NCBI GenBank assembly: GCA_017958015.1
Contig: JAGDDM010000134.1
Coordinates: forward strand, 1 to 7,711
DNA from: Abditibacteriota bacterium
GTDB taxonomy: Bacteria; Armatimonadota; UBA5829
Direction: 5' to 3'
Length of the DNA: 7,711 nucleotides
Shown: piece by piece, positions 1-3,944 of the stretch
Layout of the letters: every line of letters begins with the position of its first letter
How positions within the stretch are numbered: position 1 is the stretch's first letter
The notes under the pieces: generated by a model
Databases searched by the model: none
The model's input: only the letters and a program-made list of their open reading frames with translations
Told to the model about the DNA's origin: nothing
Translations under genes and position numbers: made by a program

Positions 1-47
1 GGCAAAAGCCGGGCCGTTTTTGTTTGTATTCCGCACCGATGCATACA

Positions 48-86
48 TATTGCAAGGCGCGAACCGGATAACCTCCTTTCTAAGGA
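48..86 (+). other. 16S rRNA 3'-end-like segment, copy A (degenerate)
   Basis: GGATAACCTCCTTTCTAAGG at 66-85 matches the universal 16S 3' terminus except for one change (ATAACC for ATCACC) in the conserved part. The preceding GCAAGGCGCG resembles the helix 45 region just upstream in 16S genes. No rest of a 16S gene is present. It is therefore a fragment or mimic, not an rRNA gene. Confidence 0.6.
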
Positions 87-94
87 TTAGAGTT

Positions 95-137
95 CATGCG
101 AAGCGGTTGCCGTAAGGCAGTACATGACTTCCGCATG
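95..137 (+). ncRNA. Candidate structured RNA hairpin, copy A
   Basis: CATGCG (95-100) pairs with CGCATG (132-137). After a single bulged C (131), AAG (101-103) pairs with CTT (128-130). Inside, TGCC (108-111) pairs with GGCA (116-119) around a GTAA tetraloop. Copy B keeps the same geometry with a different sequence. The hairpin sits between the 16S-like tail and the unit's terminator. If the unit is transcribed, it would form the core of a small RNA of roughly 150-200 nt. No convincing dedicated promoter was found, and the function is unknown. Confidence 0.5.
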
Positions 138-197
138 ACGGAGTATCCGAGGTCGGTCTCACATTCCGCTCATACTATTGGGTTTCCAGGACATAAA

Positions 198-227
198 GGC
201 TCGGCAAAAGCCGAGCCGTTTTTGTTT
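198..227 (+). terminator. Intrinsic terminator of repeat unit A
   Basis: GGCTCGGC (198-205) and GCCGAGCC (210-217) form a perfect 8-bp GC-rich stem around an AAAA loop, followed by TTTTTGTTT. This is a strong rho-independent terminator for + strand transcription. A truncated relative ends at 1-24. Confidence 0.85.
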
Positions 228-249
228 GTATTCCGCACCGATGCATACA

Positions 250-288
250 TATCGCAAGGCGCGAACCGGATCACCTCCTTTCTAAGGA
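250..288 (+). other. 16S rRNA 3'-end-like segment with anti-Shine-Dalgarno, copy B
   Basis: GGATCACCTCCTTTCTAAGG at 268-287 reproduces the conserved 3' terminus of bacterial 16S rRNA, including the anti-Shine-Dalgarno CCTCC, and continues as common 16S/spacer junctions do. The upstream TATCGCAAGGCGCG aligns with the usual TATCGGAAGGTGCG of helix 45. Similarity stops abruptly upstream of about 250. On the opposite strand the same bases read AAAGGAGGTGATCC, but no well-spaced start codon or convincing gene follows. Confidence 0.7.
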
Positions 289-296
289 TTAGAGTT

Positions 297-339
297 CGAT
301 TGAAACGGTTGCTTTCTGGCAGTACAAGATTTCCAATCG
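297..339 (+). ncRNA. Candidate structured RNA hairpin, copy B
   Basis: CGATTG (297-302) pairs with CAATCG (334-339). After a bulged C (333), AAA (303-305) pairs with TTT (330-332). The inner stem TTGCT/GGCAG encloses TTCT. Compared with copy A, four of the six outer pairs and one of the three pairs beyond the bulge have changed on both sides while still pairing. One inner pair has gone from C-G to U-G. This is the signature of selection on RNA structure, though with only two copies it remains suggestive. Confidence 0.5.
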
Positions 340-401
340 ACGGAGTATCCGAGGTCGGTCTCACATTCCGCTCATACTATTGGGTTTTCAGGACAGAGCG
401 A

Positions 402-429
402 CTCGGCAAAAGCCGAGCCGTTTTTGTTT
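402..429 (+). terminator. Intrinsic terminator of repeat unit B
   Basis: CTCGGC (402-407), loop AAAA and GCCGAG (412-417) precede CCG and TTTTTGTTT. The stem is 6 bp because the flanking GG of unit A has changed to GA here, so it is probably somewhat weaker than the copy at 198. Confidence 0.8.
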
Positions 430-485
430 GTATTTCGGTTATACTATCCGGTTTCGGGCTCGGCAAATGCCGAGCCTTTGTTTAT
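421..485 (+). repeat. Shortened third copy of the tandem repeat
   Basis: The first 13 bases (tttttgtttgtat) match the start of units A and B. The sequence then jumps to an equivalent of the end of the unit: TTATACTATCCGGTTTC against TCATACTATTGGGTTTC. A terminator with the same ctcggc/gccgag core follows. The 16S-like segment and the covarying hairpin are absent, as expected of an internal deletion of roughly 150 bp or a decayed end of the array. Confidence 0.7.
457..483 (+). terminator. Intrinsic terminator closing the repeat tract
   Basis: GGCTCGGC (457-464), loop AAAT and GCCGAGCC (469-476) are followed by TTTGTTT. It has the same stem as the terminator at 198 with a changed loop and a shorter T-run. 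It insulates the downstream gene from transcription entering through the repeats. Confidence 0.8.
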
Positions 486-599
486 GAAACATCCGGTGAT
501 TTTTTTCGGACAGCATACTTTGTCGCAAAAACATCATTTTTTCACCGAAATATCTCAAAAAATAATTTTTTGTTTTGCTTGATTATGAGTAAAAAAGAA

Positions 600-628
600 T
601 GGAAAGTTTTTCGCGATTGTGTTATAAT
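600..628 (+). promoter_or_regulatory. Probable promoter of the alpha-CTD/sigma-4 gene
   Basis: A perfect -10 box TATAAT (623-628) is preceded by the extended -10 element TG at 620-621. A weak -35 match, TGGAAA, lies at 600-605 with 17-bp spacing. Long A/T runs at about 535-600 could act as an UP element. The start of transcription would be near 635, giving a leader of about 37 nt before the ATG at 672. Confidence 0.75.
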
Positions 629-671
629 ATATCGGTTAAATCAAAATGTTTCTTTGTCAGAGGAAAGGCAG

Positions 672-2546
672 ATGCGCAAAAACATAGATTTCGAATCTTC
701 CCGCAATCTCGGAACGCAGATTGACATCGATCCCCAGATTTACGCGAGGGTAAGCATAGTTGAGCTTCCTTTCAGCGCCAGGGTCAAGAACGCTTCTTCG
801 GTGGCGGGAATCAAAAAAGTATCCCAGCTTTTGTCCAGGGCTCCCTACGAGATCCTTCGGATTCGGAATATGGGGGTGGGGTCCGTGAAGGACATCGCCG
901 CCACGGTTTCGAGCGACTACAACAACCGCATGCGCAAAAAAGCGGAGCGGTATGCCAAAAAAGCGATTATAGAGGCGGAGAAGCGGGACGAGTTTTCCGA
1001 CGTGCTTACGTCCTATGTTCGGGAAATCCCCGTTAAGGTGAACATCGCCGAGACGTCGGTGAAGCAGAAAAAGTGCTACGACTGCACCATGGCGCTGGGC
1101 ATAGAGTTTATCCGCTGCGTTTTGGAAAATCGGGAATACTTCGGCAAGTTCTTCGCGGCGGCGAATCGTTTCGCCAAGGTGTGCGAGCGCCGGGAGAGTT
1201 TCAGACGCCGCTACAAAGATGTTATCAAAGGCAATTTGGCGGCGGTTAAGGTTCGTCCCTTCCTTATTCTTTTCGGCGTCGATGTCGACCCCAAGGAAGA
1301 CCGCACCGTGCTTGAGTACTTCAACGAGATTTCCCTGAACAGCGATGCGGACATCGACTTCGCTGAGCATCTTCTCACTCTCTTCGGCACGGACATCCGG
1401 GAGGCGGCGAAGAATACCGCCAAGGCCATCGAGAGTGTTCACGCCGGCAAGCGCATGGTACACGTTTTGACTCAGCGGGCCGCCGGTCGGACATTGGAGT
1501 CCATAGCCGACGAGTTGGGCCTCACGAGAGAGCGGATCCGCCAGATTGAGGAGGACTGCTTCCGGCACCTGGACGATTGGTACAAAATGCTCCCGGTTGA
1601 CACCGTGGGTTACGCTTCCTGCTACCTGGGCACCTCCGTTCTCACCCGGGAGAAGCTGGCTTCCGTTACTTTCCCGGCCTACGCGGATGTTGCTTTCTAC
1701 TGCACCGCCAAAGTTGGCGCCCACTCTCCTTTCTGCGTCTACAATGAGGACGCGGACGTCATCATCTGCTCCATCGACCACAAAAACGGCGACGTCATGG
1801 GCGTTTTGGCCAGAATGTCCTGGATTATCGATGCCGATGAGTTTGAGAACACCATTAAGGAAGCGGCGGAGACCAACGATATAAACGAGGAGCTGCTGTC
1901 CATCCTTGCCCACAAGCGCTACGAGCGTTACGGTATGTTTATGTGCAAGTCCAAGCCTTCCGTTCCTTTTATGGCGGGCTACCTGCTGAAAAATTATTTC
2001 CCCGACGGCTTCAAAGTGGGCGACGACAAGAGTTTCGAAGAGTTCGCGGAATACGCCCGCAAGACTTTCGGCGTGGAACCCATGACCGTAAACGCCCTGA
2101 AGAGCAAAATCGCCGAGGTCGGCGTGCTTTGCGGCCGGTCCACATACCTCCATCCGGATATGCTGAAAGTGCCGGAGGACGTTATGGCGGCGGTGAATAT
2201 TTACATAAACACCCGTTCCTATCCGGTGGTGAGCTACACCGAGATATTCGACAAGCTTCAGCCCCTGTTTAAGGGTACAATCATTACCGATTGTTATATG
2301 CTCTACGGCGCCCTGAAGCTCTACGGCTGCAACGGTCATATGCACAGAGAGTATGTATGTAAGGTAGGTACCGCGCGGCTGGTGATGCTGACCGAGGAGC
2401 TGGTGAAGAGCAGAGGAAAACTTTCCGTCAGCGACATCCACAAGTTCCTGGGGAGCATGTCCTACACCGCGGTGGAGAGGCTCATCGAGGGCTGTCCCCA
2501 TATCGAGCAGACTCCCGACGACTTCTTCGTGTATAAAGAAAAGTAA
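672..2546 (+). CDS. Alpha-CTD-like / sigma-70 region 4 helix-turn-helix protein
   Basis: This encodes a 624-residue predicted transcription-related DNA-binding protein. Residues about 29-79 resemble the helix-hairpin-helix C-terminal domain of RNA polymerase alpha (LPFSARVKNASSVAGIKKV, then EILRIRNMGVGSVKDI). Residues about 266-300 match sigma-70 region 4, with the DNA-reading helix LTRERIRQIE nearly identical to that of primary sigma factors. No sigma region 2 or 3 is recognisable, so it should not act as a sigma factor alone. The rest is not recognised; residues about 505-624 look like one or two winged-helix-like modules (inference). The ATG at 672 was chosen because it follows AGAGGAAAGG at good spacing and lies 44 nt after a TATAAT box. 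The frame stays open upstream to 96, but that part crosses terminators and repeats. It may be a regulator that contacts promoter DNA through both domains; its target is unknown. It forms its own unit, closed by a terminator. Confidence 0.85.
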   Translation: MRKNIDFESSRNLGTQIDIDPQIYARVSIVELPFSARVKNASSVAGIKKVSQLLSRAPYEILRIRNMGVGSVKDIAATVSSDYNNRMRKKAERYAKKAIIEAEKRDEFSDVLTSYVREIPVKVNIAETSVKQKKCYDCTMALGIEFIRCVLENREYFGKFFAAANRFAKVCERRESFRRRYKDVIKGNLAAVKVRPFLILFGVDVDPKEDRTVLEYFNEISLNSDADIDFAEHLLTLFGTDIREAAKNTAKAIESVHAGKRMVHVLTQRAAGRTLESIADELGLTRERIRQIEEDCFRHLDDWYKMLPVDTVGYASCYLGTSVLTREKLASVTFPAYADVAFYCTAKVGAHSPFCVYNEDADVIICSIDHKNGDVMGVLARMSWIIDADEFENTIKEAAETNDINEELLSILAHKRYERYGMFMCKSKPSVPFMAGYLLKNYFPDGFKVGDDKSFEEFAEYARKTFGVEPMTVNALKSKIAEVGVLCGRSTYLHPDMLKVPEDVMAAVNIYINTRSYPVVSYTEIFDKLQPLFKGTIITDCYMLYGALKLYGCNGHMHREYVCKVGTARLVMLTEELVKSRGKLSVSDIHKFLGSMSYTAVERLIEGCPHIEQTPDDFFVYKEK

Positions 2547-2553
2547 AACATCT

Positions 2554-2585
2554 GCGTCGAGGCATTTCGCTTCGGCGCTTTTTTT
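2554..2585 (+). terminator. Intrinsic terminator after the alpha-CTD/sigma-4 gene
   Basis: GCGTCGAGG (2554-2562) pairs with CTTCGGCGC (2570-2578) in a 9-bp stem with two G-T pairs and a 7-base loop. Seven T follow (2579-2585). The ribosome binding site of the next gene begins immediately after the T-run. Confidence 0.85.
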
Positions 2586-2596
2586 GAGGTAAAACC

Positions 2597-3259
2597 GTGA
2601 TAAGAAAGATAATAAAGATTGACAAAGACAAGTGCGACGGGTGCGGTCTCTGCGCCGCGGCCTGCCACGAAGGCGCCATCGAAATGATTGACGGCAAGGC
2701 TTCTCTTGTTCGGGAAAACTTCTGCGACGGCTTCGGCGACTGTCTGCCCGCCTGTCCCACCGGCGCCATTACCTTTGAGGAACGGGAGGCGCCCGCCTAC
2801 GACGAGGCCGCGGTGAAGGCGAAAAAAGCCGGCGGCTGTCCCGGCTCCGCGGTTATGACAACGGCAAGCGACGCTCCCGCCGCGCCGAAAGTTCCCTCAA
2901 GGCTTGCCCAGTGGCCCTGCCAAATCAAACTTGTTCCTCCCGCGGCTCCTTTTTTCGACGGCGCCAAACTCTTAATCGCCGCCGACTGCACCGCTTACGC
3001 CTACGGGAACATCCACGATGAATTTATGGCGGGCAGGGTGACGATTATCGGCTGCCCGAAGCTTGATAGCGTCGATTATTCGGAGAAGCTGACGGATATT
3101 ATAGCGAACAACGACATCAAGAGCGTCACGGTCCTCCGCATGGAGGTTCCCTGTTGCGGCGGCATTCAACGGGCGGCGGAGACGGCGCTCAAAAACAGCG
3201 GGAAGTTCATCCCTTGGCGGGTGGTGACGGTTACCCGGGACGGAAAACTCATCGAATAA
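2597..3259 (+). CDS. Ferredoxin-like 4Fe-4S binding protein
   Basis: This 220-residue soluble iron-sulfur protein has an N-terminal ferredoxin domain. Cys13, Cys16, Cys19 and Cys23 form a CxxCxxCxxxC motif. A second motif has Cys43, Cys49 and Cys53-Pro, with Phe46 where a classical two-cluster ferredoxin has cysteine. The C-terminal part carries further cysteine landmarks: CPGS at 81-84, ADC near 133, GCPK near 152 and PCCGG near 182-186. This pattern fits a family of ferredoxin-like proteins found in strict anaerobes, whose exact partner I cannot name; electron transfer is the likely role. The start is the GTG at 2597, six bases after GAGGT; the MIRKIIKIDKDKC start suits ferredoxins. Rubredoxin follows after 59 bp with no clear terminator between, so the two may be cotranscribed and share a role in redox or oxidative-stress chemistry (inference). 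No sharp promoter is visible between the preceding terminator and the GTG. Confidence 0.85.
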   Translation: MIRKIIKIDKDKCDGCGLCAAACHEGAIEMIDGKASLVRENFCDGFGDCLPACPTGAITFEEREAPAYDEAAVKAKKAGGCPGSAVMTTASDAPAAPKVPSRLAQWPCQIKLVPPAAPFFDGAKLLIAADCTAYAYGNIHDEFMAGRVTIIGCPKLDSVDYSEKLTDIIANNDIKSVTVLRMEVPCCGGIQRAAETALKNSGKFIPWRVVTVTRDGKLIE

Positions 3260-3318
3260 ACTTGCTTTCCGGCGCGAAAACCGGTAAACTTTGATATGCG
3301 CAAAAGGAGGTGAGTCGA

Positions 3319-3480
3319 ATGAGTAAATACGTTTGCGGTCCCTGCGGGTACGTTTACGACCCGGAAGTGGGGGATCCCGACGGCGGCATCGCTCCCGGCA
3401 CCGCTTTTGAGGACATTCCGGATGATTGGTGTTGTCCCATCTGCGGAGTGGGTAAGGATATGTTCGAAGTTGCGGAATAA
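3319..3480 (+). CDS. Rubredoxin
   Basis: This encodes a 53-residue rubredoxin, a small cytoplasmic one-electron carrier with a single iron held by four cysteines. The ligands are Cys6 and Cys9 (YVCGPCGYVYD) and Cys39 and Cys42 (DDWCCPICGVGKDMFE). Pro-rich loop and aromatic core residues (Tyr4, Tyr11, Tyr13, Phe30, Trp37, Phe49) are all in place, and the length is typical. The extra Cys38 beside the ligand Cys39 is slightly unusual. The ATG at 3319 follows AAAGGAGGTGA, among the strongest ribosome binding sites in the window, so high expression is likely. Rubredoxins in anaerobes commonly serve rubrerythrin, superoxide reductase or flavodiiron proteins; none is in the window. A terminator lies immediately downstream. 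A weak promoter-like pair (TTGCTT at 3262, TAAACT at 3285) lies upstream but is not convincing. Confidence 0.96.
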   Translation: MSKYVCGPCGYVYDPEVGDPDGGIAPGTAFEDIPDDWCCPICGVGKDMFEVAE

Positions 3481-3485
3481 TCGGC

Positions 3486-3513
3486 GGCTCTCCTTGGGAG
3501 AGCCCCTTTTTTT
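3486..3513 (+). terminator. Intrinsic terminator after rubredoxin
   Basis: GGCTCTC (3486-3492) and GAGAGCC (3498-3504) form a perfect 7-bp stem around CTTGG, followed by CC and seven T. It separates the redox genes from the rpsO-pnp unit. Confidence 0.9.
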
Positions 3514-3530
3514 GCTCCCGGCCGCGCCTA

Positions 3531-3559
3531 TTGACTTATTTATCCTTTTTTGTTAAAAT
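3531..3559 (+). promoter_or_regulatory. Promoter of rpsO-pnp
   Basis: TTGACT (3531-3536) and TAAAAT (3554-3559) are separated by exactly 17 bp, and an extended -10 TG lies at 3551-3552. Transcription should start near 3566, giving an approximately 100-nt 5' leader before rpsO. The -10 region and start site are almost the same as those of the promoter at 620-637. Confidence 0.9.
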
Positions 3560-3599
3560 ATATCGGTTGGGTTTTTGCCCCGCGGCGCTGTCCTGCTTG

Positions 3600-3635
3600 A
3601 CGGAGCCGACGGCGGATGGGCTTCGGCGCGTCCGT
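3600..3635 (+). promoter_or_regulatory. Leader hairpin upstream of rpsO, candidate S15 autoregulatory element
   Basis: ACGGA-GCCGA (3600-3609) pairs with TCGGC-(GCG bulge)-TCCGT (3623-3635). This makes a 10-bp interrupted stem with a 13-base loop inside the rpsO leader. S15 is known to repress its own mRNA through leader structures that differ between phyla. The position, about 30 nt before the start codon, suits such a role, but no S15-binding motif was identified with certainty. Confidence 0.4.
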
Positions 3636-3665
3636 AACAAATATTATCTTATGGAGGTGTGTCAG

Positions 3666-3935
3666 TTGACACTCGTAAAAGATCAGAAAGCAAGCATTAT
3701 CGACAACTACAAGCAGCATGAAGGCGATACCGGATCCCCCGAGGTTCAGATCGCGCTGCTCAGCTCCCGGATTAACTATCTGACGGAGCACCTGAAAGTT
3801 CACAAGAAGGACCATCATTCCCGCAGAGGTCTGCTCATGATGGTCGGTCACAGAAGAAGACTTCTCAATTACCTCGCCAAGAAAGACATCAACAGATACC
3901 GCGAAGTGGTTGCCAAGCTCGGTCTCAGACGCTAA
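3666..3935 (+). CDS. rpsO: 30S ribosomal protein S15
   Basis: This encodes an 89-residue S15, the primary binder of the central domain of 16S rRNA in 30S assembly. The family hallmark HEGDTGSPEVQIALLSSRI is followed by LTEHLKVHKKDHHSRRGLL and the C-terminal RRRLLNYLAKKD. The length is standard. The start is the TTG at 3666, which follows GGAGGTG at good spacing and gives MTLVKDQKAS. An in-frame ATG at 3651 overlaps that ribosome binding site and would add five residues not typical of S15. Pnp begins 9 bp after the stop, the usual rpsO-pnp order. Arginine codons are largely AGA and CGC, as in pnp. Expression is expected from the strong upstream promoter and may be autoregulated through the leader hairpin. 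Confidence 0.96.
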   Translation: MTLVKDQKASIIDNYKQHEGDTGSPEVQIALLSSRINYLTEHLKVHKKDHHSRRGLLMMVGHRRRLLNYLAKKDINRYREVVAKLGLRR

Positions 3936-3944
3936 GAGGTACAT

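Larger units (their letters stand above)
17..218 (+). repeat. 202-bp tandem repeat, unit A
   Basis: This is the first full unit of a direct repeat with an exact 202-bp period; it aligns with 219-420 without gaps. By eye the two copies differ at about 22 positions, and about 15 of those fall inside one 43-bp hairpin (95-137). In order the unit holds the T-run left by the preceding terminator, a 16S-3'-end-like segment (48-86), the hairpin, a constant stretch (138-197) and its own terminator (198-227). The left edge of the window (1-16) is the end of another terminator of the same kind, so the array probably continues to the left. No protein gene is supported here. Confidence 0.9.
219..420 (+). 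repeat. 202-bp tandem repeat, unit B
   Basis: This is the second full unit, in register with 17-218. It contains the better-preserved 16S-like tail (250-288), the covarying hairpin (297-339), the constant stretch with TCATACTATTGGGTTTTCAG, and a terminator at 402-429. The constant stretch loosely resembles the spacer sequences that follow 16S genes in rRNA operons. This supports, without proving, an origin from an rRNA-operon fragment. Confidence 0.9.

Noticed and set aside
170..364. A 64-codon - strand frame in the repeat tract, with AAAGGAGGT on the same strand
   Set aside because: The Shine-Dalgarno-like sequence is the complement of the 16S-like tail, is not placed before the start codon of this frame, and the frame crosses the hairpin and terminator.
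1..485. CRISPR array or insertion-sequence ends
   Set aside because: The repeats are 202 bp long and adjoin directly with no unique spacers; no transposase, inverted-repeat ends or target duplications are visible.
96..671. A 192-codon upstream extension of the alpha-CTD/sigma-4 reading frame
   Set aside because: It runs through two 202-bp repeats, three terminators and the TATAAT promoter; the ATG at 672 has the ribosome binding site and begins the conserved part.
657..2501. A 614-codon open frame on the - strand opposite the alpha-CTD/sigma-4 gene
   Set aside because: No recognisable domains; it mirrors codon bias of the real + strand gene, which has two clear domains, a promoter and a terminator.
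3262..3290. Promoter-like TTGCTT-17-TAAACT before rubredoxin
   Set aside because: Both boxes are poor matches; cotranscription with the preceding iron-sulfur gene explains expression as well.
3651..3665. ATG at 3651 as the start of rpsO
   Set aside because: The GGAGGTG ribosome binding site overlaps this ATG; starting at TTG 3666 gives the standard 89-residue S15.
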